Part shown: piece by piece, positions 48,021 through 56,594 of the stretch
Position numbering within the stretch: the first letter of the stretch is position 1
How the letters are laid out: the number at the start of each line of letters is the position of its first letter
Assembly (NCBI RefSeq): GCF_002850745.1
Contig: NZ_KZ559475.1
Location: 92,196 to 156,195, forward strand
DNA from: Nonomuraea indica
Lineage (GTDB): Bacteria > Actinomycetota > Actinomycetes > Streptosporangiales > Streptosporangiaceae
Length of the DNA: 64,000 bases
Reading direction: 5' to 3'
Position numbers and translations under genes: made by a program
Notes under the pieces: generated by a model
Databases searched by the model: none
Seen by the model: the letters and a program-made list of their open reading frames with translations, nothing else
Told to the model about the DNA's origin: nothing

Positions 48021-48428
48021 GTGAGATCCCAGATCATTTCCGTGGCCACGGGTTCACGCGAGACGGTGCACGACATCACCGCGGAGTGCGCCGCGTTCGC
48101 GGAAGAGCAGGGCCGGGACGGGCTGCTGCACGTCTTCGTCCCTCACGCGACGGCCGGCGTGGTCCTCATGGAGCTGGGATCGGGCAGCGACGACGACCTG
48201 CTCGCCGCGCTGCGCGACCTCCTGCCCGCCGACGACCGGTGGCGGCATGCCCACGGCTCCCGCGGGCACGGCCGCTCGCACGTCATGCCGGCGATGATCC
48301 CGCCGTACGCCACCGTCCCCGTGTTAGGCGGCCGGCTCGCGCTGGGCACATGGCAGTCGATCGCGCTCGTCGACCTGAATGTCGACAACGCGCAACGCCG
48401 GATTCGCCTGTCGTTTCTGGCCGATTGA
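48021..48428 (+). CDS. YjbQ-family protein (UPF0047, secondary thiamine-phosphate synthase-like)
   Basis: A 135-residue protein with the family's conserved LLHVFVPHATAGVVLME, HGSRGHGRSHVMPAMI and GTWQSIALVDLN motifs; the histidines form the presumed metal/active site. Some members show weak thiamine-phosphate synthase activity in vitro; physiological role uncertain. GTG start. Confidence 0.88.
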   Translation: MRSQIISVATGSRETVHDITAECAAFAEEQGRDGLLHVFVPHATAGVVLMELGSGSDDDLLAALRDLLPADDRWRHAHGSRGHGRSHVMPAMIPPYATVPVLGGRLALGTWQSIALVDLNVDNAQRRIRLSFLAD

Positions 48429-48544
48429 CATCGGTGGACCACGGCCGTACCCGTGGCGACCGTTGACGACTGAGGGTCACAGCGTGTGGACTGTCCCGAA
48501 GCGATAACCGCACAAGCGGGGCCACTCAAGCAGGAGGGATAAAC

Positions 48545-48973
48545 GTGAGCGCGACCGCGGGTCAGGCGCAGGGCGAGCGCGGCCTGGCCGAACGACTCGG
48601 CCTCAAGCCGGGTCAGGTGGTGCAGGAGATCGGTTGGGACGAGGACGTCGACGACGAGCTTCGCGACTCCATCGAGGACCTGACCGGCAACGAGCTGTTG
48701 GACGAGGAGACCGACGACGTCGTCGACGTGGTGCTGCTCTGGTGGCGTGACGGCGACGGAGATCTCTTCGACGTCCTGAGCGATGCCATGCGTGCACTCG
48801 CCGACGGCGGCCAGATCTGGTTGCTCACTCCGAAGGCCGGACGCGAGGGCCATGTGGAGCCGAGCGACATCGGGGAGGATGCCGCGACCGCGGGTCTCTC
48901 GCAGACCAGCAGCATCTCCGCGGCCCCCGACTGGTCGGGGACCAGGCTCGTGACGCCCAAGGGCCGGCGTTAG
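48545..48973 (+). CDS. DUF3052 family protein
   Basis: A 142-residue acidic actinobacterial protein: LAERLGLKPGQVVQEIGWDEDVDD, DVVLLWWRDGDGDLFDVLSDA and GQIWLLTPKAGREGHVEPSDI are its hallmark segments. The GTG follows CAGGAGGG. Upstream the sequence carries TGGACT and GATAAC 11 bases apart, possibly part of a promoter. Conserved next to aceE and ahpE. Function unknown. Confidence 0.87.
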   Translation: MSATAGQAQGERGLAERLGLKPGQVVQEIGWDEDVDDELRDSIEDLTGNELLDEETDDVVDVVLLWWRDGDGDLFDVLSDAMRALADGGQIWLLTPKAGREGHVEPSDIGEDAATAGLSQTSSISAAPDWSGTRLVTPKGRR

Positions 48974-49014
48974 GGAGCTCGAGCGGCGACCGTAGGGCAG
49001 GATGTACGTCCGTG

Positions 49015-49464
49015 ATGACGCATCCGGTCGCGGTGGGCGCCCAGGCTCCGGACTTCGAGCTTCAGGACCAGCACGGCACTCCGATGAGGCTGTCGGACCT
49101 TCGGGGCAGGAAGGTCGTGCTGGTCTTCTATCCGCTTGCCTTCAGCGGGGTGTGCCAGAGCGAGCTTGCCGCTCTGCGTGACCTCTCCGCCGACGCGCAG
49201 GTGCTGGCCGTGTCCGTCGACTCGGTCTTCGCCCAGCGTGCCTGGGCCGATCGGGAGGGTTACGCGTTCCCGCTGCTCTCCGATTTCTGGCCACACGGAC
49301 AGGTCGCGCGGGCGTACGGTGTCTTCGATGAGGAGAGGGGCCACGCTCGCCGGGGTACCTTCGTCATCGACGGCGAGGGCGTGATCCGCTGGTCGGTGGT
49401 CAGTCCGATCGGGCAGGCACGCGACGTCGCCGCCTACATCCAGGCACTCGCCGACATCGCCTAG
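49015..49464 (+). CDS. ahpE: Peroxiredoxin (AhpE-like, 1-Cys)
   Basis: A 149-residue peroxiredoxin. Peroxidatic Cys47 lies in FYPLAFSGVCQSEL, with Ser replacing the usual Thr of the PxxxTxxC loop as in AhpE-type enzymes. It is the only cysteine, so it must be reduced by another thiol system such as mycothiol/mycoredoxin. Start is ATG at 49015; the GTG directly before it (49012) is equally possible. Followed 13 bases on by the zinc-ribbon gene. Confidence 0.88.
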   Translation: MTHPVAVGAQAPDFELQDQHGTPMRLSDLRGRKVVLVFYPLAFSGVCQSELAALRDLSADAQVLAVSVDSVFAQRAWADREGYAFPLLSDFWPHGQVARAYGVFDEERGHARRGTFVIDGEGVIRWSVVSPIGQARDVAAYIQALADIA

Positions 49465-49477
49465 ACGGAGGGACAGC

Positions 49478-49786
49478 ATGCCCTGCTACCGCTGCGGGGC
49501 CCGGCAGACGGACCCCGTCCGTGGCGCCAGCCCGTGGAAGCGCGGCGTGCGCCAGGAGTCCCAGGTTCTCATCTGCCCGGACTGCCAGCGTCTGCACGAC
49601 CTCGACCTCGACGCCTGCGGCGCCTGCGGCTCCACGGCGCTGATCTGCCGGCTGGGCGAGGTCGAGTGCCGTTCCTGCGGCGCGGTCCGGATGGCGCGGG
49701 CACGCGAGTTCGCCTGCTCGGCGCCGCCGCCCGGGCTGTCGGCCGAGGTCGAGGCCGCGCTCGACCGGGTGCTCGGCCGTACCTGA
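49478..49786 (+). CDS. Cysteine-rich zinc-ribbon-like protein
   Basis: A 102-residue protein with four CxxC knuckles (CYRC, CPDC, CGAC, CRSC) and one further Cys, suggesting two zinc ribbons. GGAGGGACAGC precedes the ATG. Directly downstream of ahpE, likely the same transcript. I do not recognise the family; nucleic-acid or protein binding is possible. Confidence 0.78.
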   Translation: MPCYRCGARQTDPVRGASPWKRGVRQESQVLICPDCQRLHDLDLDACGACGSTALICRLGEVECRSCGAVRMARAREFACSAPPPGLSAEVEAALDRVLGRT

Positions 49787-49832
49787 CCCGGGCTTTCCGG
49801 ACATGTACTGAGCTGCGCTATCGTCTCGTACC

Positions 49833-50783
49833 GTGTCCGCATCTAGTTCGTTCGTCGTGGCGCTCGACGTCGGTGGCACGTCCATGAAGGGCGGCCTGGT
49901 CGACGACACCGGCGCGGTGCTGCTGAGCGAGCGACGCCCCACCCCCCGTGAGCAGGGCCCCGAAGCGGTCGTCGCCGCCATCCGCGACTTCATCGGCCAC
50001 CTCGCCGCCTCCGGCGACGGGCACCCGGCGGGCGTCGGCTTGGCCGTGCCCGGCCTGGTCTCGGCGGACACCGCGCTCTACGCCGCGAACCTCGGCTGGA
50101 AGAACGTCCCCGCGATCGACTTCACCCCGCTCGACGTGCCCGTCATGCTGGGCCACGACGTCCGCACCGGCGGGCTGGCCGAGAGCGTCCTCGGCGCCGG
50201 GCGCGGTGTGCCCGACTTCCTGTTCCTGCCCATCGGCACGGGCATCGCCGGAGCGATGATCGTTCACGGCGAGCCGTACGGCGGCGCCTCCGGCTGGGGC
50301 GGCGAGATCGGCCACATCCCGGTCTTCCCCGACGGCGAGCAGTGCGCGTGCGGCCAGTTCGGCTGCCTGGAGACGTACGCCTCGGCGGCCTCCGTCGGCC
50401 GGCGTTACAGCCTCCGCTCGGGCCAGGAAGGCGTACGGGCCGAGCAGGTGGTCGCCTCCGACGACCCGATGGCCATCGAGGTGTGGGACGAGGCGGTCGA
50501 GGCCCTGTCGCTGGCGCTGGCCACGTACACGCTGCTGCTCGACCCGTCCATGATCGTGCTGGGTGGAGGACTGGCCGAGGCCGGCCCCGCCCTCCTGGAC
50601 CCCGTCCGCACCCGCCTCGTCAAGCGCCTCACCTTCCGCGACGCCCCACCCCTGCACCCGGCCGCCCTCGGCGTGGACGCCGGCATGCTCGGCGCGGCCC
50701 TCCTGGGCTGGCGCGCCGCCGGCCGTCCCGACCTGGGACCGGGGTGGACGGTGGATGTGCGATCGGAGCCGTTGGTGTCGTAA
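49833..50783 (+). CDS. ROK-family sugar kinase (glucokinase-like)
   Basis: A 316-residue ROK protein without an N-terminal DNA-binding domain, hence a kinase rather than a repressor. ATP motif LDVGGTSMKGGLVD; ROK signature EIGHIPVFPDGEQCACGQFGCLE with the zinc-binding His and three Cys; catalytic Asp in MLGHDVRTGGLAE. GTG start. Probably phosphorylates glucose or an amino sugar. Confidence 0.9.
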   Translation: MSASSSFVVALDVGGTSMKGGLVDDTGAVLLSERRPTPREQGPEAVVAAIRDFIGHLAASGDGHPAGVGLAVPGLVSADTALYAANLGWKNVPAIDFTPLDVPVMLGHDVRTGGLAESVLGAGRGVPDFLFLPIGTGIAGAMIVHGEPYGGASGWGGEIGHIPVFPDGEQCACGQFGCLETYASAASVGRRYSLRSGQEGVRAEQVVASDDPMAIEVWDEAVEALSLALATYTLLLDPSMIVLGGGLAEAGPALLDPVRTRLVKRLTFRDAPPLHPAALGVDAGMLGAALLGWRAAGRPDLGPGWTVDVRSEPLVS

Positions 50784-50800
50784 GGTGTAGTGCCGATCAG

Positions 50801-50872
50801 GGGCGGTTAGCTCAGCGGTAGAGCACTCGCCTTACAAGCGAGGGGTCACTGGTTCGAACCCAGTACCGCCCA
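50801..50872 (+). tRNA. tRNA-Val (anticodon TAC)
   Basis: A 72-nt cloverleaf: acceptor GGGCGGT with ACCGCCC, anticodon stem CTCGC/GCGAG around loop CTTACAA (anticodon TAC at 50833-50835), T-loop GTTCGAACC. CCA is not encoded. Its 3' part from 50830 on is the left end (attL) of the integrated element, so the element restores a full gene. Confidence 0.96.
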
Positions 50873-50875
50873 CCT
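50830..50875 (+). other. attL: tRNA-Val 3' end
   Basis: 46-bp core from CCTTACAAGCG to CCGCCCACCT. It differs from attR only at 50852 (G here, A at 61879), inside the T-loop. Confidence 0.9.
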
Positions 50876-50883
50876 GCGAGAAG

Positions 50884-50913
50884 AGCCCCGTTTCCGATCA
50901 TGGAAACGGGGCT
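50884..50913 (+). terminator. Terminator behind tRNA-Val
   Basis: Perfect 12-bp stem AGCCCCGTTTCC/GGAAACGGGGCT with a 6-base loop. A near copy follows attR at 61911-61940. Confidence 0.88.
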
Positions 50914-50915
50914 TC

Positions 50916-50937
50916 GTGCCATTAGCGTGCCATTAGC
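50916..50937. repeat. Tandem 11-bp direct repeat, candidate integrase arm site (left)
   Basis: GTGCCATTAGC twice in a row, overlapping the integrase 3' end. The first 21 bases recur exactly at 61757-61777 near attR. Confidence 0.8.
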
Positions 50938-52043
50938 TTTGTTGGATCTTCGCGTTCATGGCGTCGGCGATCCTGCGGTCGGCCTCTGCGGTGCTGTGCT
51001 GGTAGATCAGTGCGGCGCGGACGGAGTCGTGTCCCATCCGCTGCATGAGGTCTTTGAGGCTCGCGCCTGAGCTGGCGGCGATCGTGTTGCCAGTGTGTCT
51101 GAGGTCATGGAAGTGCAGGCCCGGGAAGCCGATCTTCCTTGTGCTCTCGTCCCATTTGGCTGCGCGCCGGAAGTTGCTGCGGCGGAGGATGCCGCATCGT
51201 GAGCCGGTGAAGATCAGGGCGTCGGGTTCTGGGGCTGTGTACTGGTCGAGGTGGTCACGGAGCGCTGGCGTGATCGCTTCCGGGATGGCGACGGTACGGA
51301 CTCCGGCGCGGGACTTGGGTGGACCGACGAGGAGTTCGCCGGTGTCGAGTTCGACGTGCTGTTGCCGAACACTGCGGTCCGGGCTGCGAGGTCCAGGTCC
51401 ATCCGGCGCAGGGCCGCGACTTCGCCCCAGCGCAGGCTGGCGAAGGTGGCGAGAAGGACGAGGGATCGGAGGCGCGCCGGCATGAGGTCGGCCAGCTCGA
51501 ACACCTTGGCCACGGTCAGGACCGGCCGTTCTTCCGGTTTCTCCTCGCCGGCGCCCCGGATGCGGCACGGGTTGCGCGGGATGATCTGGTCGTCGGCCGC
51601 CGTCATGAGCACCGCCCGCAGGAAGCGGTACGCCTTGGCGACCTCGGACGAGCCGACGCCGTTGCCGAGCAGCAGGACGCGCCATTCGCGGACCGTGGCG
51701 GTGTCGAGCTTGCCGATGGGCATGCCGCCTAGATGAGGGCGGATGTAGCGCTTGAGCAGGCCCTTGTAGATCTCGACCGTGCGTGGGCGGAGGTTCGTGC
51801 GTTCGGCGATCCACTTGTCGGCGTAGTCGCCGAGCTTGACCTTGGAGCGCTGAGGTCGGTCCAGTCGCCCGTGATCATCTTGGCCTCGATCAGGGAGAGC
51901 GCCTTTTCGGCGTCGCGCTCGCGTGCGTACGTGTTCTCGCCGAGACGGATCTTGCCGTCAGGGCCGGAGTAGCGGATCTGGAATCTGCCGGACGGGAGCT
52001 GGCGGATGCTGCCGAAGCGCCGCTTGCCTGGTTTGTTGGGCAT
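50933..52043 (-). pseudogene. int: Tyrosine recombinase (integrase), interrupted by two apparent frameshifts
   Basis: Site-specific recombinase that would integrate the element at tRNA-Val. Three frames must be joined. Start to about 51855 (MPNKPGKRRFGSIRQLPSGR) carries the N-terminal arm-binding domain. About 51855-51370 (LGDYADKWIAERTNLRPRTV, then FASLRWGEVAAL with the first catalytic Arg) is next. About 51370 to the TAA at 50933 (ELLVGPPKSRAGVRTV, HDLRHTGNTIAA, ALIYQHST with the catalytic Tyr) is the last. The ATG overlaps the rep stop (TGATG). All catalytic residues survive; only the frame is lost, so sequencing error is an alternative to decay. Confidence 0.85.
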
Positions 52044-53649
52044 CAGGCAGCCCTCCCAAGGTCGGTTGCCGAAAGATCTTGCCCGTCTGCTTGGGCTTGG
52101 AGCTGTGCCATGTGGGTTTGCCAGCGTTGCCGTTCGGCGACCGAGCGGAGCAGGCGCATGGCCAGCGGTGGCATGTTGGAGTCGCCGGCGGGGATGGGCT
52201 TCCAGATGTAGCGGTGCGGGTCGGCCGGTTGGTCGGGTTGGCCGAGAGCTTCCAGGACCCAGGTGCGGCGGTCCTGCTTGTGTTCGGCGAGTGTCTTGTT
52301 GGACCACTTGCGGGAGACCAGGACGCGGCGGCCGGCGTAGCCGAGGTGGTCGGGCTTGTGGGCCTTGCTGCGACAGCGGCCCGGGAGCATGCCCGGCTTG
52401 GCGCCCTTGGGCTGGATGCTGAAGCGGAGCCAGTTCGGGCAGGCGGGGGAGCAGGGCTCGAAGCGCAGGGCCTCGACCAGGCGGGCAGCGTGTTGGCGCT
52501 GGGCGGAGTTGCCGGTGTCGAGGGTGTCGCCGAGGCTCTTGGTCAGGTACTTGGACAGGTAGCGGATGCACTGGTCGGCGTCCGGGGTGCCGGCGAGTAC
52601 GCCCTTGACGTCGATCTGGTTGCCGAAGCGGATGACGTGCAGGGGCTTGGCGTTCTCGTCGGTGTCGAGCTGGTCGAGGGCTTCGTTCCACGTGGGCAAC
52701 ACCTCACCAGTGGTGGGGTTGAGGTAGCCGGCCCCGTCCTCCCAGACGGGCATGTGGGCGCCCTCGAAAACGACGGTGTTGGCGGTGGCCACCACACCTG
52801 GTGGTAGGTCGCGGCGGCGATCTGCTTAACCTCCGCCCTGGGGAGCGTTCCGCGGATCGCCATGTGCAGGTGCGGGGCCAGTCGCTTCTGGGATTCCACG
52901 GTGGCGAAGTACTGCACGTAGCCAGCCACCCGGCGGAGGTTCTACACGAAGCGATCGACCAGCTTGGAGAAGTGGAGCGCGTCGCGGGCCGCTCGCGCGT
53001 AGTCGTAGGTCTTTGGATCGACCGGGACGCCGTCGCGGACCTTGCCGTAGGAAGGGAGCGTCAGGGTGACGAACAGCGACGGCCGGCAGACCTTGCCGTC
53101 CGAGGACTCGAACGTCCGCCCGAGCGTCGTCGCCGTCATCCTGCGCTTGGGCAGGTTGGGCGCGTCCTGCCGCCGCCTGGTCGAACGGGTGCGCTTGGGC
53201 GCCGTACGGCCGAGAACACTGCCACGCATGCCCGCCTCGTTGATCTCGGCGTCCACTCCCTCGATGGCAGCGTCCCAGTCGGCGACGTCCTCACCGAGGG
53301 CGGCGGCCTGGTCGCGGCGGGCTTGGAGGTCGGCGCGGAACTCGACCAGCCACCGCTGTTCGTCCGTGGGGTCGTCCGGTGTGATGGCCGGCTCCTGGTC
53401 GAGGTGCCAGCCCTCGCGGCACTGGGCCATGCGGAGCTGCCGGTTGCGCTTGGCGCACGGCGGGCACTTGGCGTCCAAGGTGGCGCCGCACGGGACGTCC
53501 ACGATCTCCCAGCGGCCGGTGTGGATGTCGAGCCGCTTGAGTGGGACGGGCTGGATGCACACGCCGTACTGCTTGGCGACCTCCACGGCCACCTCACGGG
53601 CTATCGGCATGGCCTGCCGGATGGCGCGGGGTAGGGAGCGATCGGTCAT
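52043..53649 (-). pseudogene. RepSA-like rolling-circle replication initiator, broken
   Basis: Replication initiator of AICE type. The first 236 codons are intact (MTDRSLPRAIRQAMPIAREV; zinc-type CGATLDAKCPPCAKRNRQ; FVTLTLPSYGKV). A TAG at 52942-52944 interrupts DRFV-stop-NLRRVAGYVQYFATVE, where family members have Trp-Gln. After the HLHMAIRG nickase motif, a frameshift near 52790-52800 separates AATYHQVWWP from NTVVFEGAHMPVWEDG. The C-terminal part then runs intact to the TGA overlapping int. Start chosen at the ATG behind GGGAGGGCAGC. Confidence 0.83.
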
Positions 53650-53795
53650 GCTGCCCTCCCGTCGTCGGTAGTCACGTGGGCGCACTGGCCGCATTCGCGG
53701 CACTCGATCAGGGTGCGGGCCGGGTCGAGCCAGAGAGCGTTGATGGTGTGGCAGACGGAGCAGCGCAGCCCGTCGAGGAGGTGGGCCAGCGTCAT
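53646..53795 (-). CDS. 49-residue CxxC zinc-finger-like protein of the element
   Basis: A tiny gene coupled on both sides: its ATG overlaps the stop of the FtsK/Tra gene and its TGA overlaps the rep ATG. The protein (MTLAHLLDGLRCSVCHTINA...) has CSVC and CRECGQC motifs plus a histidine, compatible with one zinc site. AICEs often carry such small proteins between tra and rep. Function unknown. Confidence 0.75.
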   Translation of the reverse strand: MTLAHLLDGLRCSVCHTINALWLDPARTLIECRECGQCAHVTTDDGRAA

Positions 53796-55219
53796 GCGGC
53801 CTCGCCTCGCTCGGTGAACACGGCGACCATCTCGCGGATGTCGGTGTCGGAGACGTAGGCGGCGCGGACGCGGACGGGTTCGGGGGAGGTCTCCAATCGC
53901 ATGTACGCCGCTCCCGCGCCCAGCTCGGGGACGGGTGAGATGTGGTCGGCCAGAGCGCCCCGGCCGCGGGCGCCGTCGCCGAGGACCATGTCCACCTGTT
54001 CGGACTCGTCCAAGCGGAGGGCGATCTTGTCGGGGAACAGGTTGCGGATGTTCATGACCTCCTTGCGCGGATCCTGAAGCGCGGCCATAACCCCGACACC
54101 CACGGAGCGGCCTTGCGTCGCCAGGGTGGCCAGAGCAGCCGAGATGCGCTGGCGGAGCTGCTTGTCGGGCTGGTAGGCGGTCAGGAACGCCACCTCGTCA
54201 ACGAGCACCAGGACGAACGGGTCCTCCACGGTCGGCGTGTGGGAGCGCTGGACGCCGGAGAAGCGGGCCGCCCGCTTCTGCATCACCGAGACGGCCTCGT
54301 CCAGCAGGTCGGCGCAGTCGGCCGGGTCGGCGGCATACCGGCCCTGGAACAGCTCACGGCCGAAGGACAGCTCCATCAGCTTGGGGTCCAGCGCCCAGAT
54401 CTCGACCAGCCCGGCGCGCATGGCAGGGAGAAGCCCGCGGATGGTGTCCCACAAGAACGAGCCCTTGCCGGCCCCGGTTGCCCCGGCGATCAGGATGTGC
54501 GTGCCGTGGACCTTGAGCTTCAAGGGCCGACCGTCTTCCTGCTTGCCGATCTCGACCGGCCCCACCGACGGCTCGTCCGGGATGGGAAGCGCGGGGATCG
54601 GGTCCGCGAGTGGATCGCTGCGCGGGAAGGTCAGCAGCAGCCGGCCGCCTTTGACGAGCGCGACTCGGCAGGAGACGGCACCGAAACCTTGGGCGAGGTT
54701 GTCGGTGCGGTCGGTCCAGTCCTTGACGGCCTGCCCGTCGAGCATCCGCACGGTGACGCGGTCGGCCCAGCCGTCACACTGCACCTTGACGAGACGGGGC
54801 ATGTAAGCCAGGCCGTTGATGCGCTTGGCCAGCCCGGAGACGTCCATGACGGCCTGCCAGTGACGGCGATAGACCGACATAAGCCGCCACCAGGCCAGCA
54901 GCCGCCAGCCGATGAGCCGGGCGAACGAATCGCGGGCGATGAAGGCCCAGCAGAGCAACGCCAGGACGACGAGCCCGAGCGCCGAGACAGCGAGCGGCCA
55001 GCCGTCCAGGACCCAGAGGGCAGCGAGCGTGACCGGTACGGCGCAGGCAACCGGGTGGCGCCACAGCGTACGTACCAGCGCGGCCAGAAAACGCCAGCCG
55101 TAGATGAGCAGGGTGATCAGAGCAGGGGTCTTGAGAACGGCCGGGCGGAAGACGACGGCCGTGTCGGGCGTGGTGGCGACGAGGTTGCGTGCCTCGTCGC
55201 CAGGCAGCCGCTTGAACAT
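53792..55219 (-). CDS. FtsK/SpoIIIE-type DNA translocase, conjugal transfer protein (Tra)
   Basis: A 475-residue hexameric-type DNA pump. N-terminal membrane helices (about 35-100), then the motor domain with Walker A GATGAGKGSFLW and Walker B FVLVLVDEVAFL. It moves double-stranded element DNA between mycelia during AICE transfer (TraSA/TraB role). Intact, unlike int and rep. ATG start after GAGAGG at 10-base spacing. Confidence 0.9.
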   Translation of the reverse strand: MFKRLPGDEARNLVATTPDTAVVFRPAVLKTPALITLLIYGWRFLAALVRTLWRHPVACAVPVTLAALWVLDGWPLAVSALGLVVLALLCWAFIARDSFARLIGWRLLAWWRLMSVYRRHWQAVMDVSGLAKRINGLAYMPRLVKVQCDGWADRVTVRMLDGQAVKDWTDRTDNLAQGFGAVSCRVALVKGGRLLLTFPRSDPLADPIPALPIPDEPSVGPVEIGKQEDGRPLKLKVHGTHILIAGATGAGKGSFLWDTIRGLLPAMRAGLVEIWALDPKLMELSFGRELFQGRYAADPADCADLLDEAVSVMQKRAARFSGVQRSHTPTVEDPFVLVLVDEVAFLTAYQPDKQLRQRISAALATLATQGRSVGVGVMAALQDPRKEVMNIRNLFPDKIALRLDESEQVDMVLGDGARGRGALADHISPVPELGAGAAYMRLETSPEPVRVRAAYVSDTDIREMVAVFTERGEAA

Positions 55220-55304
55220 ATGCTTGGAACCTCTCGTGAGTGAGATCAGGGAGAAGATCGGGGGCCGCCGGAAGTTGCCGCTTCTGGCGGCCCCGCCCTA
55301 CGTG

Positions 55305-55631
55305 TCAGGCCGCCGTCTGGTCGGTGGCCTTGCCGGCGGCCAACTGCTGCTTCGCGTGACCGGGCAGGTGGTAGGTGTGGGAGGTATCGGTCCTGGTGTG
55401 GAAGGCGCGCTCCATCGACCAGGCGAAGCGGGCGGCCTCGTGGGCGAGTTGGCGGGCGAACTCCACGTCCTCACCGGTCACGGGACCATTGGTGGTGACC
55501 AGCACCGAGGTGGCGCCGAAGTCGAGCGCCAGCACCGGCTCACGGTGCCCGTAGGGGTGGCGGAGCGTGCGGACGGTGTGTCCGGTGGCCAGCCGGATCA
55601 CGCTGCGACGCGGGGTGCGGCGGCGGGTCAT
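55305..55631 (-). CDS. AICE-associated hypothetical protein
   Basis: A 108-residue soluble protein. Basic N-terminus (MTRRRTPRRSVIRL), then a beta-rich part (EPVLALDFGATSVLVTTNG) and a helix (VEFARQLAHEAARFAWSME). Its ATG overlaps the stop of the upstream 141-residue gene. Related small proteins accompany tra in Streptomyces elements; function unknown. Confidence 0.72.
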   Translation of the reverse strand: MTRRRTPRRSVIRLATGHTVRTLRHPYGHREPVLALDFGATSVLVTTNGPVTGEDVEFARQLAHEAARFAWSMERAFHTRTDTSHTYHLPGHAKQQLAAGKATDQTAA

Positions 55632-56056
55632 CAGTTGGCGTCCTTTCCGGCCGGGGCCTTCACGGGAGCGGGCGGGGTGGTGGTGCGGGGTGCGTGCATC
55701 TCGCGGACCTTGATCGAGTAGGCGAGACGGCCGGCGGCGTTGACGTACGGGGTGATGGACATGCCGTCGAACTCGACCGGCGTGAACGGCAGGCCCGGCA
55801 TGGGCTGCGGTGGTACCGGCTGCACCGGGGCGAGGATCTTGACCGCGACGGTCTTCTGGGCGGGCTTGAGGGTCGGGTCCCCGTCCATGACCGCGACCTG
55901 CCAGACCAGCTCTTGGGTCTGCTTGTCGCGGGCCTGCACGAACCGGCCGCCGGCGGAGGCGTCGAAGTCCTTGACGGGCTCGACCTCGCCGACGATGTAG
56001 CAGCCATGCGGGAAGACCATGGCGAAGGTGACGGGGATGGGGCCTTGCAGAGCCAT
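55631..56056 (-). CDS. AICE-conserved protein, possible replication/excision activator (Pra-like)
   Basis: A 141-residue protein starting MALQGPIPVTFAMVFPHGCY, with GRFVQARDKQTQELVWQVAVMDGDP and a Pro-rich tail. This conserved opening is frequent in actinomycete elements, and I recall annotations as plasmid replication, integration and excision activator; that assignment is uncertain. First gene of the minus-strand transfer/replication operon, directly behind the operator region at 56082-56142. Confidence 0.7.
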   Translation of the reverse strand: MALQGPIPVTFAMVFPHGCYIVGEVEPVKDFDASAGGRFVQARDKQTQELVWQVAVMDGDPTLKPAQKTVAVKILAPVQPVPPQPMPGLPFTPVEFDGMSITPYVNAAGRLAYSIKVREMHAPRTTTPPAPVKAPAGKDAN

Positions 56057-56081
56057 ACGGCTCTCCTTTCCTGAGTGTCTG

Positions 56082-56142
56082 TCACTTGACCTATCAAGTG
56101 ATGCTCCGAGAGTAAGCCGCTTAAACTTGCTACGTCAAGTGA
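56082..56142. promoter_or_regulatory. Paired palindromic operators in the element's control region
   Basis: Site 1 (56082-56101) is TCACTTGA-CCTA-TCAAGTGA, a perfect 8-bp inverted repeat. Site 2 (56125-56142) is ACTTG-CTACGT-CAAGT, followed by GA, reusing the TCAAGTGA half. They lie between divergent genes of the element. The GntR-family repressor encoded nearby is the natural candidate, as KorSA represses pra in pSAM2. Confidence 0.7.
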
Positions 56143-56213
56143 CCCTGGCGAAGTGACGAACCTCTTACCGATCCGGTAGACACACACCTAGCCGATCAAG
56201 GAGGAACCACGCG

Positions 56214-56594
56214 GTGTACGTCAGGTACCAAAGCCCCACGCCGAACGCGCGCGGCGTCCATCCCGGCGTGTTCGGCCTGATCAACGCGCTTGCCAAACAC
56301 GGACGACTTTCATCCGAGGAAGAGCGGTTCAGGGTCGACAGCCATGCCTGGTACCACGCAAACCTGATCGACCCCAGCGACGTGGACCCGCGCATCTACA
56401 ACCGCGATCTCAACCCGCAGGCCACCGCATGGTTCAAGACGTCGGCCGGCCACCTCATCGAACGCCTCACCGGGTACCTGGAAATCCTCACCACCCACCA
56501 GGTGGCATGCGTGCGCGTCGAAGCTGCCGACCCAGGCAACGTCATCTACGAGGACCCGCACCAGGTCGTCGTCGTGCCCTACCGAACCGGATAG
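56214..56594 (+). CDS. AICE-associated hypothetical protein
   Basis: A 126-residue protein (MYVRYQSPTPNARGVHPGVF; helical DPRIYNRDLNPQATAWFKTSAGHLIERL; acidic end). GTG start 9 bases after AAGGAGG. Divergent from the Pra-like gene across the operators; its 3' end overlaps the GntR gene by 16 bases. Often found in the same place in other AICEs; function unknown. Confidence 0.78.
   Translation: MYVRYQSPTPNARGVHPGVFGLINALAKHGRLSSEEERFRVDSHAWYHANLIDPSDVDPRIYNRDLNPQATAWFKTSAGHLIERLTGYLEILTTHQVACVRVEAADPGNVIYEDPHQVVVVPYRTG

Noticed and set aside
51729..52691. Single 320-residue protein covering the integrase start
   Set aside because: Its first two thirds are an off-frame reading of rep; only the final part is integrase, which then shifts frame.
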